This document shows positions 22,200-33,603 of a stretch of DNA of 64,000 bases, piece after piece; the first letter of the stretch is position 1, and every line of letters starts with the position of its first letter. This DNA comes from Ricordea florida (taxonomy: Eukaryota; Cnidaria; Anthozoa; Corallimorpharia; Ricordeidae). Under the pieces are notes generated by a model that had not been told where the DNA came from, ran no database searches, and saw nothing but the letters and a program-made list of their open reading frames with translations. The stretch is from contig OX453277.1 of the NCBI GenBank assembly GCA_949710005.1, positions 3,717,001-3,781,000 on the forward strand, read 5' to 3'. A program made the position numbers and the translations under genes.

Positions 22200-25048
22200 G
22201 TTATGATGCTTCGAGCCAACAGGGATGCCACACGCCAGAAGGATCCAAAAGGATTCGTAGTCCAAACCTCGAGTAATGAAATTTGTAGGCAATTGTGGAA
22301 AACGAGGACAGACAACTTCGAGCGAAAAAAATATATATATATATATATACAGTAAAAAATCTAAAAAAAGTTTAAAAACTTAATAAAAATAGACGTTTCG
22401 GTCAATGACCTTCATCAGTTGCAGTGCAGTTGCAGGCACTGCAACTGATGAAGGTCATTGACCGAAACGTCTATTTTTATTAAATTTTTAAACTTTTTTT
22501 AGATTTTTTACTGTATATATATATTTTTTTTTTTCGCTCGAAGTTGTCCGTCCTCGTTTTCCACAATTGCCTATATATATATATATATATATAAAGTGTA
22601 AAAGTTAATTAATCGTAAAACAGTGCTCAATACATGAACGTAGAGCGAAGTAGTTGTTGCGGATATCCCCTGACGAGTGGGCAACCAGGAAACAGGCTTG
22701 TAGGGATAAACCTGTAGTTTGTTTGTGTGTTTTTTTCTCCCGCAACAACTATATAAATATATATATATGGATAGATAAATAGATAGATATATATATATAT
22801 TTAGATAGATAGTAATAATATTCTTAACAATGGAATGTACATAACTTGATTTATTTTATACCAGGTGGTGACAGAAGCCAGTGCAATGGAGAAGTATGCT
22901 GTTAGCAATGATCTGATTGATGCTGAACACATCATTAAAGAGGAAGAAGCCACCAGCACTGCAGAAAATGCCTACTTTAGTCGCATCATAATAGACCTGT
23001 ACATGACTAGCAATGTCCATGTTGTGACCTCAGAATTCCATATGGAACGCACAAAGATATTTTTTGGGCAGGTACCGAGCAGCACTTTCTTGTGTGGAGA
23101 GTTACATACATACAGGATTGACACAAACAAGATGAATCAATCTTTTTTGTTATGGCCTTTATAAGAACATGTACTTGATTGCTAAAATCTTTCTAAGACA
23201 CATAAAATTCTGACTGAAATGGAATTGTATAGAAATGCAAACCTCACCATTTGGCATGTGAATTAAAGTTATGAGTTGTTTTATTTGCTGTATTTTGTTT
23301 TCTCTTTCAGCTTTATCCACCACAAGCATACAATGTTAAGTTTTATGCCTGTACCCATGATATGGATGATGAAGAGAAAGATTACAGAGTCAACAGGGAA
23401 AAAATGCTTTTTAACTGTATTGATGACGACATCAACATGATAATGCAGAAAGTCATGCCTGACTGTAGGCCTTTAGAAGTTCTCCAGTCAAATTTAATTC
23501 CTTCAGACAAATTTAATCATGGCTTTACAACACGACATGGTGGAGTATCAACTTACAGAACTTTAGCATCACTGAATTTGATGTACAGCTTAAAAAGAAG
23601 AGATCCACTAGTTAATGTCCAGGAAAATCGCAAGAGAGTGGCTCTAGTACACAAGTTTGACATCAAACACTTTCATGTTGCAAAATGTGTCCATGGAGCC
23701 AATGTGTGGGTTATCGGTGATCCTGAGCCAGACAGTTATGATGCCATACTAAATAGTAACAGTCATGTGACTGTAGCTGCACCAGGTGCTGATTGTCCAA
23801 TCGTATTGCTGTGTGATCCAGTCAGAAAGGTAAGGCAAATTTCAAAGTATTGAGTGGTAAATTATAATTATTGTTATTATTGCTCGAGCTTCGTGTGCAA
23901 CAGGAACGGGTAAGATTTCCACACAGGTCACTACTTCATTATGCATTTTGTAACTATACTATTTCGTTCTTCGAACACTTGAAATATTTGCACATGCATT
24001 ACACCAGACAAGACAGTTTCAGCATGCTTAATGAAGTAGGGACCTGTGCGGAGATCTTACCCAGGAACGCCCAAGTCTTAAATTACCCTTTGGTCATCGT
24101 CATATTTCTTCTCATGTAAAATCCTGGAAGAGTGATTACTAATGCCCAAAACTCCTGTGCAACTCTGCACCCAACCAAAAGTTGAAACCTTGACTGCCCT
24201 GCCCTGTAGCCCCACTCCCTGCCTAGGGGGAAAACGAGGTAATGTATGGGGTTGTCCCTTGGGAATCATGAAAGGATGCCGTTAACCTTGTGTATATTTT
24301 GCAGGTATGTGGTGCCGCCCACTCAGGTTGGCGAGGCACTCTGGAAATGATCTGTGTGGTTGTTGTAGATACAATGGTTACAAGATTTAAATGTGAACTG
24401 CAAAATATCCTTGTCGCTATTGGACCGTCAATTGGTCCCTGTTGCTTTGAGGTTGGTGAAGATGTTTCTGAAAAGTTTGCCAAAGCATTTGGTGAAAGTA
24501 TTGTTGTGCATAGAGAAGGTCAACCGAGACCATTTGTAGATCTGCGACTGTCAATACGACTGCAACTTGAAAACAACGGGATACATTCAGAGAATATTGA
24601 CGATGGAAAAAGGTACCATAACTTGTCCCCTTAAATTTAGGGTGCATTCTTTTTGTATGATCTGGATTTGAGTTTGCGATCAGAGATCATCCAGATCCTG
24701 AAGCATCAAGGGAACTGATGAATTCACTCTGGACAAGAATTCACTGGTCTTTAATTGATCGTGATCTGAATGATCTTGGGTCACAAATCCAGATCTAAAT
24801 CATACCCTTAGATTCCTTTTCCAGAAACAAATGTTAAAAATGGAGTGAATACATTCAATTCTTTCTCATTTTATGGCAGAGCAAAAGGTTCTACAGAAAC
24901 ATCACAACATCCAACACAGTGCACTAAGTGTGATCCTAGGGGTCGATTCTTCTCATACCGACGGGATGGAACACAGTTTGGAACCCAAGTGGCTTTTATT
25001 AATTCTGTAGCAGCAGAAGAGAGCTCTAATCAATACAGCTTGCATTAA
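21519..25048 (+). CDS. LACC1: LACC1/FAMIN-like purine enzyme with N-terminal DUF218 domain
   Basis: Coding exons 21519-21698, 22865-23071, 23311-23829, 24305-24612 and 24880-25048 stay in frame and give 460 residues. Residues about 7-165 form a DUF218/YdcF-like domain: IIILGSSTKPDGSP, R/A-rich helix, VTGYQASEQ, EEEATSTAENAYFS, VVTSEFHMERTKIFF. Residues about 185-460 are the YfiH/LACC1 laccase-like domain. Its metal ligands are visible as H205 (GFTTRHGG), C291 (GADCPIV) and H308 (AAHSGWRGT), and the SYRRDGTQFGTQVAFI ending is typical. In mammals LACC1 acts on purine nucleosides and affects macrophage metabolism; the bacterial relatives are YfiH/YlmD. The vertebrate N-terminus is not DUF218 as far as I recall, so this is a domain fusion or an ancestral arrangement. 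Start: first ATG after the acceptor at 21513. Confidence 0.9.
22142..22195. repeat. (TA)n microsatellite
   Basis: About 54 bp of uninterrupted TA dinucleotides in LACC1 intron; further TA and GATA runs at 22331-22347, 22573-22592 and 22756-22812. ORFs translating it as YIYIYI are artefacts. Confidence 0.95.
22287..22572. repeat. 286-bp near-perfect palindrome in LACC1 intron
   Basis: The left arm begins AGGCAATTGTGGAAAACGAG and the right arm ends with its reverse complement. The arms pair through the CTTCGAGCG block, an AT run, and TAGACGTTTCGGTCAATGAC, to a centre near 22430 (GCAGTTGCAGGCACTGC). A few indels lie in the AT tracts. There is no coding content. This is a foldback element or an inverted duplication, presumably cruciform-prone. 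Confidence 0.85.
24657..24806. mobile_element. Small MITE remnant in LACC1 intron
   Basis: The ends are inverted: ATGATCTGGATTTGAGTTTG at the left, and the right end near 24780-24805 reads on the minus strand as ATTTAGATCTGGATTTGTG. Several GATC-rich sub-repeats lie between. No target duplication could be fixed. Confidence 0.45.
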
Positions 25049-25986
25049 CTTGTTTGAGACATGGTTAAACTTGGGGAGTCATGAGATATCAGTTCAGATG
25101 TCTCGGCATAGTGAATCAGCTTGCAATGAGAATGATCTATATATAACAGAATAGTTCCTCTGGTTTCATCTGTCATTTTATGCATGGGGTGGGTGGGTGG
25201 GTGGGTGAGATCACATATATGGACTGATAGCAGCAGCCAGAGGTGCCTTAACATGCTGACGTCTCACAATAGATGTGTAAATCACCTTTGAACATATTCA
25301 TGTGAATTAGTGCACTCTATAAATTCATTATCATTATCATTAATAGTTCTATTAGTTAGAACACAACCAACATAAAGAATTAAGCTCCTGAGAATCATTT
25401 TTTAATCAAACTAAATCAACAACTTACAAAACCTTGTATTTTTGTGACAATTGTATTTGACTATTTAATTGTAAAAACAGTAATATGCTTTCTATCTTTT
25501 TGGTGGACAATGTTTTGTTATGCAAATCTTTAGTAAAATGAGGGAAACTGGATTATTTTCTTTTGTGCTTTAAGGCAACACCAAGTAACCTCCAAATCAA
25601 CCAATCCCCTGCACTAATCTTCTACTAGATCACAAACATTACTCTAGAGAACTGGTTGTCACAGTTGACAAAATTAATGTTTGAAATATAGACTGAATAA
25701 CGTTATTTAAAGTCTTATTGATACTGAGGCTCTATGTACTGCACAATAAAAACTTTTGACGATTCTAGTTGCATTAACAATACAATTTAATTGAAATTTT
25801 TCTCTTCAAGAACTTTGTGCAATGAGAGTTCCATCTTTGTCTTATTGTTTAAGCAACTTTTCATGCCTAAATATCATCTTAACAATATGAGAAATGCAAA
25901 TTTGAACAACAACTATATCTAATTCTGAATCTTCATTAAATATACTTTGAAAGGCAAAATTAAATTTGTTAACATAACGTAAAACT
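25049..25986. other. LACC1 3' UTR and intergenic DNA
   Basis: AT-rich, with a GGTGGGTGGGTGGG run (about 25185-25206). No exon or ORF was recognised on either strand. Confidence 0.5.
25745..25750 (+). terminator. Candidate poly(A) signal for LACC1
   Basis: AATAAA about 700 bases after the LACC1 stop codon, in otherwise gene-free DNA. It is plausible as the 3' end signal; no downstream element could be verified. Confidence 0.35.
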
Positions 25987-26237
25987 ATACTCTTGTCGAT
26001 GATAACGGATAGCAAAAGGGCACTGACAAGACTTCACTGACATCTTGAATACTAACAAACTAACTTGGCACATGACAGAGCAAAAAATCATGTGTCAATG
26101 CCTGTTACAAATGCCAGTTCTACCAACTTGAACTTGGAAATGTTGAATTCTTCTCTAGCCATCCATGTTTGGGAAACACAAAAGTCAGGGAAAAACAGTT
26201 GCAAGACATTTCAGATGGTTCAGTTTCTTCCAACGAT

Positions 26238-29071
26238 TTAGTTATCACCTACATTGCTCTCTTCCATCTTGATATTATTGGTTTCTGGTACTTTACTCTC
26301 CAGACAACTGACTCTGTCAGCCTGCTCTGAGCTGTTCTGCCCATTTTCCACCTGTTGTAACCAAAAATCATTAAAGACTTAATTTCAATCAGTGAAACGA
26401 TGATGTCAAATGATCAAGTTGAAACAAAACATAACTTCAAATCCACCTTCAGAGTAGACCACAGGGTTTTCAAAATGTTTTGAAGTAGACGTCAGCAACT
26501 AGAAGAGTAGGCGGCTGTGTCAATGTTGGGGCCGGAGCCTCGAGCTGATTGCTGTGACCAGAGTAACCGGCGATATAATTTCAAGTAGCCGGCGGAACTC
26601 CGGCAGCCGCCGGCTTGTTTTGAAAACCCTGAGACCAACGTGAAAATGAAGGGTTGTATGGATAAAGCATAACACTTTATTCTAATAAGCTGCTAAGTTC
26701 TCCTTTAAATTGCAATATACTTCTCTTTGAAGCTAAAGGAGGATTTTGATGTTATATCCAGAGTCACTTTAAGGCTTCTAGCACATCTTCAAATACAGTA
26801 AAAACCCGCGTATAAGAACCTAGGTTTTTTCAAGTTAGCCTAAACAGGTTCTTATATAAATGGTATTTAGTGTAAAATTAGGCTAACTAGGTTCTTAATT
26901 AGGTTCTTAACTTTTTGTCAAGAAATAAAGTAACACATAACTACTACGTAATGCACCTATCAATGTTAAGCCTGAGGGGGGACCCCGGGACGAGGTGGGG
27001 ACTTTGATTTCAAATTGATTTTGCCAGTCAAAGTTGCCCTACCTCGGGAGCAATCTGGTTACTCAAACCTTCTAATCAAACCCTAATTTTGCCATAAGTC
27101 CCCATTTCATCTCGGGGTCCCCCCCCCCCCTTGGGCTTAACATTGATAGGTGCATATTGTGTACAGGCTGTGTTACTGTATGGTAAATATATTTTGAGAA
27201 GGTTTTTTAATTCTATATTTTAGAGAAGATTATTTTTTGTTTTTTGAAAATAAGAACCTGTTTTAGCATTTTAGCCTAAAATGGTTCTTATGTGAAGGGT
27301 GCTTAAAATTGAAATTTTAGCCTAACAGGTTCTTAACTGTTAGGTTCTTATACGCGGGTTTTTACTGTACCCTATACCACAGAGTATGGAGTCTGACCTG
27401 TGTCAACCATTAACCAGGCCCCCAAGAAGCAGTACATACCACTTCACTTAATTCGGTTATCCCTGTCCCATTTACTACCACATTCACTTCACTGGCATCA
27501 AACTGGGCTTGGGTTGGACACTTCATTGAATCAGAATCTTCTATCTCGAGCTCATGATCCAGTTTTTCAAGAGCATCATCTGACAGTTCATTGTCCTCCA
27601 TAGCACTGGCATCAGAGTCAGCTGGAAAAGTTGAATGCTCTGTAGAGATGGGGTGATCTGATAGTGAATGAGAGAGTTGAAGTCACAGTCGTATACAAGA
27701 ATTTTCTTTACTTACATGGGGGAGAACCTTGACTGCAAAGTTGTTACCGGAGATTCGGAAATGCAGTAAACAGTGTCAGCAGTTTGGCTCTTAGTGATAT
27801 TTTATTTTGCACACATTTTACATATGGGACATTGCTTAAAAGTAAAATAATGTTTTGTAACTTGGCAGTTGAAAAATAAAATACAATAGTAATGTAAGGT
27901 AGCCTTAAAGGAACAAGCAAGGCTAGTGGGCATCTGGCAACCAAGTACTGGAGAGAAAGATCCTCCTTGTTGACTTCCCTGTGGTCAAGGTTCACAGCAA
28001 TCAACACTTGAATTACCCGAGTGTGCAAGTTTCTATACTTTGTGGAATGGTAGCAAGAAAATAGGAGGACAAAGCACAAGACAATATGGAAATGTACAGA
28101 TTAAAAAGATTTGTTACAAGAAAAGCAAATTTCACTGCTTTGATGCCCTTAGTTAGTTCCAGGTCAGAAAAAAAAAACATAAAATTGCTCCATTAAAAAT
28201 GTATCAATAATGTAAGCAAAAACTGCAATTCATTGTCACTTCCAGTGGAGTGAAAATTTGGTAATTCTGTAAGCTCAAATGTCAGACGATTACAACTTCC
28301 CCTACTAAGACATCTGCAAGTTTGCTTTTTCAGAGTAACAGTGCTAAACTGTTACAAAGAAAACTTTTAGAACTCATTAATATGCTAATATCTGCTTTAT
28401 CACACAATATTCTTTCTGAAGAGCTTTAGAACACTGCAAGATGATGTACCGGTAAACTTTATGAAGCAATTTACTTATAAACTAGTAATTACTGTAAACT
28501 TCCAGAATGTTCTAGAATTTCGGCTTTGTAACTGTTACAAAATTTTAGTAGTGGTCTAAAGCAGTCTCGAGTTGAGGTCTGGAGATCGAATTTGCCGTGA
28601 AGTTGTCTGGAGAAGCCATCGAAAGGAGAAAACAAGAGTTGTTGCCCTCAAGTGGATACTTTCAAGAAGCTACTGAGTTTTAGTGTCAGTGGTGGCTGAA
28701 GTTAAGAGACAGCTTATTAGTGTAAGTTTAAGTCAAGTATTTGCTCCCTTGCAGATAACTCAGGTTATAGCATTTTAACTGTCAGCTACTAATAAATCAG
28801 TTGAGTTTGTAGCAAAAGTACAGTTGTCTTTTCTGTTGAATAGAATAAGAGTCCATAACAAAATGTCTTACACTTGTAAGTTTTATGAGGGAAAAACATT
28901 AAACTTACCAACTTCTGAACCATAGCTAACTGTGGTTTTATCAAGATTTTCTTTTTTCCTCTTAAGATCTTCACACATGGCATTAATGATTTCATCCAGA
29001 AATGTTTGAGCAAGTTCATCATGTGATACTTCTTGATCAACATTATTGCTGTCACCCAAATCAGTGGGATA
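26238..29071 (-). CDS. Orphan 3' gene cassette, copy 1 (three exons, acidic C-terminal tail)
   Basis: Exons 29071-28909, 27621-27440 and 26351-26238 have good splice sites, matching phases (0/1, 1/0, 0) and a TAA stop. They encode 152 residues of acidic, low-complexity protein: a helical part (SHDELAQTFLDEIINAMCED), then MEDNELSDDALEKLDHELEI, and the end NIKMEESNVGDN. No domain is recognised. There is no start codon and no upstream exon of compatible phase: joined to the Tudor gene's phase-1 donors, the first exon hits TGA within four codons. It is the 3' part of a gene whose 5' part I cannot find, or an alternative or displaced C-terminus. Confidence 0.6.
26462..26631. mobile_element. CAGGGTT-type MITE with 6-bp target duplication (copy 1)
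   Basis: Inverted ends CAGGGTTTTCAAAA and TTTTGAAAACCCTG, 170 bp, flanked by AGACCA on both sides (26456-26461 and 26632-26637). GC-rich interior with a GCCGCCGGC block. It predates the tandem duplication, since the same insertion is in copy 2. Confidence 0.85.
26796..27367. mobile_element. 572-bp Tc1/mariner-like MITE, present in copy 1 only
   Basis: Ends CAGTAAAAACCCGCGTATAA and its exact inverse, flanked by TA on each side. Copy 2 of the duplication holds the uninterrupted target, so boundaries are exact. The interior repeats AGGTTCTTA/TAAGAACCT phrases and hosts a second MITE. Confidence 0.92.
26953..27153. mobile_element. MITE nested in the 572-bp MITE
   Basis: Ends GCACCTATCAATGTTAAGCC and its inverse, each flanked by AT. 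Subterminal GGGGGGACCCC and GGGGTCCCCC blocks pair too. The pairing ends exactly where the host MITE's own TTCTTA-rich sequence resumes. Confidence 0.8.
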
Positions 29072-29367
29072 CTGCAAGCATAAGAAAAGCAAAAAAAGGA
29101 ATTGAAAATACCAAAAAATACTCTTGTCGATGATATCGGATAGCAAAAGGGCACTGACAAGACTTCACTGACATCTTGAATACTAACAAAATAACTTGGC
29201 ACATGACAGAGCAAAAACTCATGTGTCAATGCCTGTTACAAATGCCAGTACTACCAACTTGAACTTGGAAATGTGAATTCTTCTCTGGCCATCCATGTTT
29301 GGGAAACACAAAAGTCAGGGAAAAACAGTTGCAAGACATTTCAGATGGTTCAGTTTCTTCCAAGGAT

Positions 29368-31620
29368 TTAGTTATCACCTACATTGCTCTCTTCCATCTT
29401 GATATTATTGGTTTCTGGTACTTTACTCTCCAGACAACTGACTCTGTCAGCCTGCTCTGAGCTGTTCTGCCCATTTTCCACCTGTTGTAACCAAAAATCA
29501 TTAAAGACTTAATTTCAATCAGTGAAACGATGATGTCAAATGATCAAGTTGAAACAAAACATAACTTCAAATCCACCTTCAGAGTAGACCACAGGGTTTT
29601 CAAAATGTTTTGAAGTAGGCGTCAGCAACTAGAAGAGTAGGCGGCTGTGTCAATGTTGGGGCCGGAGCCTCGAGCTGATTGCTGTGACCAGAGTAACCGG
29701 CGATATAATTTCAAGTAGCCAGCGGAACTCCGGCGGCCGCCGGCTTGTTTTGAAAACCCTGAGACCAACGTGAAAATGAAGGGTTGTATGGATAAAGCAT
29801 AACACTTTATTCTAATAAGCTGCTAAGTTCTCCTTTAAATTGCAACATGCTCCTCTTTGAAACTAAAGGAGGATTTTGATGTTATATCACTTTAAGGCTT
29901 CTAGCACATCTTCAAATACCCTATACCGCAGAGTATGGAGTCTGACCTGTGTCAACCATTAACCAGGGCCCCAAGAAGCAGTACATACCACTTCACTTGA
30001 TTTGGTTATCCCTGTCCCATTTACTACCACATTCACTTCACTGGCATCAAACTGGGCTTGGGTTGGACACTTCATTGAATCAGAATCTTCTATCTCAAGC
30101 TCATGATCCAGTTTTTCAAGAGCATCATCTGACAGTTCATTGTCCTCCATAGCACTGGCATCAGAGTCAGCTGGAAAAGTTGAATGCTCTGTAGAGATGG
30201 GGTGATCTGATAGTGAATGAGAGAGTTGAAGTCACAGTCGTATACAGGAATTTTCTTTACTTACATGGGGGAGAACCTTGACTACAAAGTTGTTACCGGA
30301 GATACGGAAATGCAGTAAACAGTGTCAGCAGTTTGGCTCTTAGTGATATTTTATTTTGCACACATTTTACATATGGGACATTGCTTAAAAGTAAAATAAT
30401 GTTTTGTAACTTGGCAGTTGAAAAATAAAATACAATAGTAATGTAAGGTAGCCTTAAAGGAACAAGCAAGGCTAGTGGGCATCTGGCAACCAAGTACTGG
30501 AGAGAGAGATCCTCCTTGTTGACTTCCCTGTGGTCAAGGTTCACAGCAATCAACACTTGAATTACCCGAGTGTGCAAGTTTCTATACTTTGTGGAATGGT
30601 AGCAAGAAAATAGGAGGACAAAGCACAAGACAATACGGAAATGCACAGATTAAAAAGATTTGTTACAAGAAAAGCAAATTTCACTGCTTTGATGCCCTTA
30701 GTTAGTTCCAGGTCAGAAAAAAAAAACATAAAATTGCTCCGTTAAAAACGCATCAATAATGTAAGCAAAAACTGCAATTCATTGTCACTTCCAATGGAGT
30801 GAAAATTCGGTAATTCTGTAAGCTCAAATGTCAGACGATTACAACTTCCCCTACTAAGACATCTGCAAGTTTGCTTTTTCAGAGTCACAGTGCTAAACTG
30901 TTATAAAGAAAACTTTTAGAACTCATTAATATGCAAATATCTGCTTTATCACACAATATTCTTTCTGAAGAGCTTTAGAACACTGCAAGATGATGTAAAC
31001 TTTATGAAAAAATTTACTTATAAACTAGTTATTACTGTAAACTTCCAGAATGTTCTAGAATTTCGGCTTTGTAACTGTTACAAAATTTTAGTAGTGGTCT
31101 AAAGTAGTCTCGAGTTGAGGTCTGGAGATCGAATTTGCCGTGAAGTTGTCTGGAGAAGCCATCGAAAGGAGAAAACAAGAGTTTGCCCTCAAGTGGATAT
31201 TTTCAAGAAGCTACTAAGTTTTAGTGTCAGTGGTGGCTGAAGTTAAGAGACAACTTATTAGTGTAAGTTTAAGTCAAGTAATTGCTCCCTTGTAGATAAC
31301 TCAGGTTATGGCATTTTAACTGTCAGCTACTAATAAATCAGTTGAGTTTGTAGCAAAAGTACAGTTGTCTTTTCTGTTGAATAGAATAAGAGTCCATAAC
31401 AAAATGTCTTACACTTGTAAGTTTTATGAGGGAAAAACAGAAATACATTAAACTTACCAACTGCTGAACCATAGCTAACTGTGGTTTTATCAAGATGTTC
31501 TTTTTTCCTCGTAATATCTTCACACACTGCATTAATGATTTCATCCAGAAATGTTTGAGCAAGTTCATCATGTGATACTTCTTGATCAACATTATTGCTG
31601 TCACCCAAATCAGTGGGATA
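29368..31620 (-). CDS. Orphan 3' gene cassette, copy 2
   Basis: Exons 31620-31458, 30170-29989 and 29481-29368 are arranged exactly as in copy 1 and also encode 152 residues. Against copy 1, I count six base changes in the first exon, three in the second and none in the third. Seven of these nine alter the protein (for example INAMCEDLKRKK versus INAVCEDITRKK). No stop or splice-site damage is visible. If the gene is transcribed from higher coordinates, this copy is met first and its stop would normally end translation, leaving copy 1 unused. Confidence 0.6.
29592..29761. mobile_element. CAGGGTT-type MITE (copy 2 of the duplication)
   Basis: Same insertion as 26462-26631, same AGACCA duplications, three or so base differences. 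It was inherited through the segmental duplication and is not an independent insertion. Confidence 0.85.
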
Positions 31621-31670
31621 CTGCAAGCATAAGAAAAGCAAAAAAAGAAAGGAATTGAAAATACCAAAAA

Positions 31671-33603
31671 TCAGTGGTCTGACATAGTACTTACTGAAAG
31701 TTTAGCTTGACACTATACCAACTTTTGAAAAGTTTTGTCCTAAAAACATCACAAGGCCTTGTGTAAAAAATATGTTTTTATAAGAAAATTTATACTTATC
31801 TTCATTTTTTGGTTTTCTTAAAATATGGAAAATCAGGTGTTAGATCCAATCCATAACCCTGAGTTGATAACTTTCTGGATATCATCCCCTGTTAAAATAC
31901 TACCACGCAATGCACTATTCAAAGCTGTCAGTAGATGCTGGACAATTGTTCTGTGTTATCAAGTAAAAGGGTTAATGTGGATGTGTTCATAATCTCCAAT
32001 GTTGTTATCACCAGATAACAGTTTATCAAGTCACGGTTCCCCTTGAAAAGAATCCTTTATGATTATTTCATCTGTCAATAACTAGCCCATTAGGGAACTG
32101 TTACTCAGAAAGTATTGATGTTTTATGAACTGTGTAAAAACCTACTATCATTTCACAAGTTGAACAAAACCGGAAAGGGAAGTTGGTCCTGACAGAAAAT
32201 CCTCTAAAATACCACAGCAAATGAGGCACATCTTCCATGCATTCAGGTAGTTCGCAAGGTGCAAATTTCCAAGTCAACTTTCAAGAACTTTCATAGAAGG
32301 AAGACCAAAGTTGTGAAATATTATTGTTGTAGAACTTTAATAACCTACTTAGGAGAATTGAATCTTATGCCATAACATCAAAGCAACAAGACAACCAAAG
32401 AATTCCCCACAAGCGAGCAACAAATTAGCAAATTTACCCAAAAGTTAGTCAGTAGATCATCCCAACACTGGAAAACAATTTATCATTAATAATAAGAAAT
32501 GTTTCTGCATTGTATATTTTTTTTAAAAAGGCCAATATCAAGTTTTAGTATGTATCACACAAGTGAATAGTGCATTTCACGCGTTCTGATTGGTTTACTC
32601 AGAGGTGATTAGCAAAGTACTATTCATGTTTGAGCAGCAGAAGAGAAACAAAACGGCCTCCCGTTTCGGTTTCCAAAAAGGAAATAATTTGAATAAACTC
32701 TAGTTATTTAGCTTGTGTGGTATATACTACAACAATTATTCACCTCAGTGTTGGTGAAAGTGGTGGATATTTACCTTGCCGCTTTTGTGGCTAAATATAC
32801 ACCACTATTCACCTCCAATTTGGTGAATAATTGTTAATTATTCTTTATTTCTGTGAGAAGAAAGCCCTTGCAGTGAATTCTGTAATTTTATCACTTCGGT
32901 GTGTGGTCTGAAGTTAGTACTTAAATATCAAATAGAGCAATAAGATGCATGACAACTGGGGTCTGGATGGAAAACAATCCAGGAAAATACAGTTTTAGTA
33001 GAAGTATTGAACTTTTTATTCAATCACTTGCTTTTACAGCTAACTTTACTAGAAACAAGCACCAAAACTGATTAATTAATCATGCAAAAAGAGGAATGTT
33101 ATTTGATTAAATAAACTGCTATATTTTTTACAGTATTATTCAAATTAAGACAATACATGACCACCTCAATTTTGGAACATTCAAATGTTTGAACAAAACA
33201 AAATGTACCATTTTTAAATAGCTTTTTGATGCCGTTTAGTAACATCAAGTCAAAAGGGTTCCAGTGAAATAAAAAAAAGCACTCTTAAACAGGACTGCTA
33301 GGGATAAACTCATAGGCCAAATCCAGGCCTCTCAAAACTCATTGCATACATTAGTCAAATTTACGTAGTATTAGTAAATATGATTTGCATGATGAAACTG
33401 TTTCCATTGCTGTCTTAATGATACAGCTACAATTTAGAGAGTACAGCAATATGAAATAGAAAATATTATACACTACTTTTCATTACAAAATCACTCCAAA
33501 AATAATTTTCTCTAAGATTGGTTGGCACAAAATACATATATGTACAATCTATATTCTTTACTACATGGAAACAACCTTGAAAAGCCTGGACAATGAATAT
33601 CAA
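31671..33603. other. Interval between the duplication and the Tudor gene
   Basis: AT-rich, without a convincing exon. A 45-base AG...GT-bounded segment on the minus strand (31739-31695) was tested as an upstream exon for the cassette and fails for frame. Contains the hairpin MITE at about 32556-32840. The last part (33470-33603) is presumably the Tudor gene 3' UTR. Confidence 0.45.
32556..32840. mobile_element. One-sided hairpin MITE
   Basis: The right half folds: ATTATTCACCTCAGTGTTGG pairs loosely with the CCAATTTGGTGAATAATTGT end, with a GGTGGATATTTA...TAAATATACACC inner stem. The left half carries CGCGTTCTGATTGGTTTACTC, the reverse complement of the AACCAATCAGA core of its relatives. Confidence 0.55.

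Larger units (their letters stand above)
25987..29117. repeat. Tandem segmental duplication, copy 1
   Basis: Begins ATACTCTTGTCGATGAT and ends AATACCAAAAA. Alignable base for base with 29118-31670 at roughly 98 percent identity by eye. It is 3,131 bp because of a 572-bp MITE (plus TA) at 26796-27367 that copy 2 lacks. Contains one copy of the three-exon cassette and one CAGGGTT-type MITE. Confidence 0.92.
29118..31670. repeat. Tandem segmental duplication, copy 2
   Basis: 2,553 bp, directly adjoining copy 1 in the same orientation. It preserves the empty site (TTCAAATACCCTATACC, about 29910-29926) where copy 1 holds the 572-bp MITE. The junction with copy 1 at 29117/29118 shows no long flanking homology, only a short A-rich stretch. 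Confidence 0.92.

Noticed and set aside
22000-22315. ORFs coding for long Tyr-Ile runs
   Set aside because: Pure translation of a TA microsatellite on both strands.
31695-31739. A 45-nt upstream exon for the orphan cassette on the minus strand (AG|GACAAAAC ... TTTCA|GTAAGT)
   Set aside because: Splice signals look good, but in the only frame that feeds the acidic cassette reading it contains an in-frame TAG; the open frame would shift the downstream exons.
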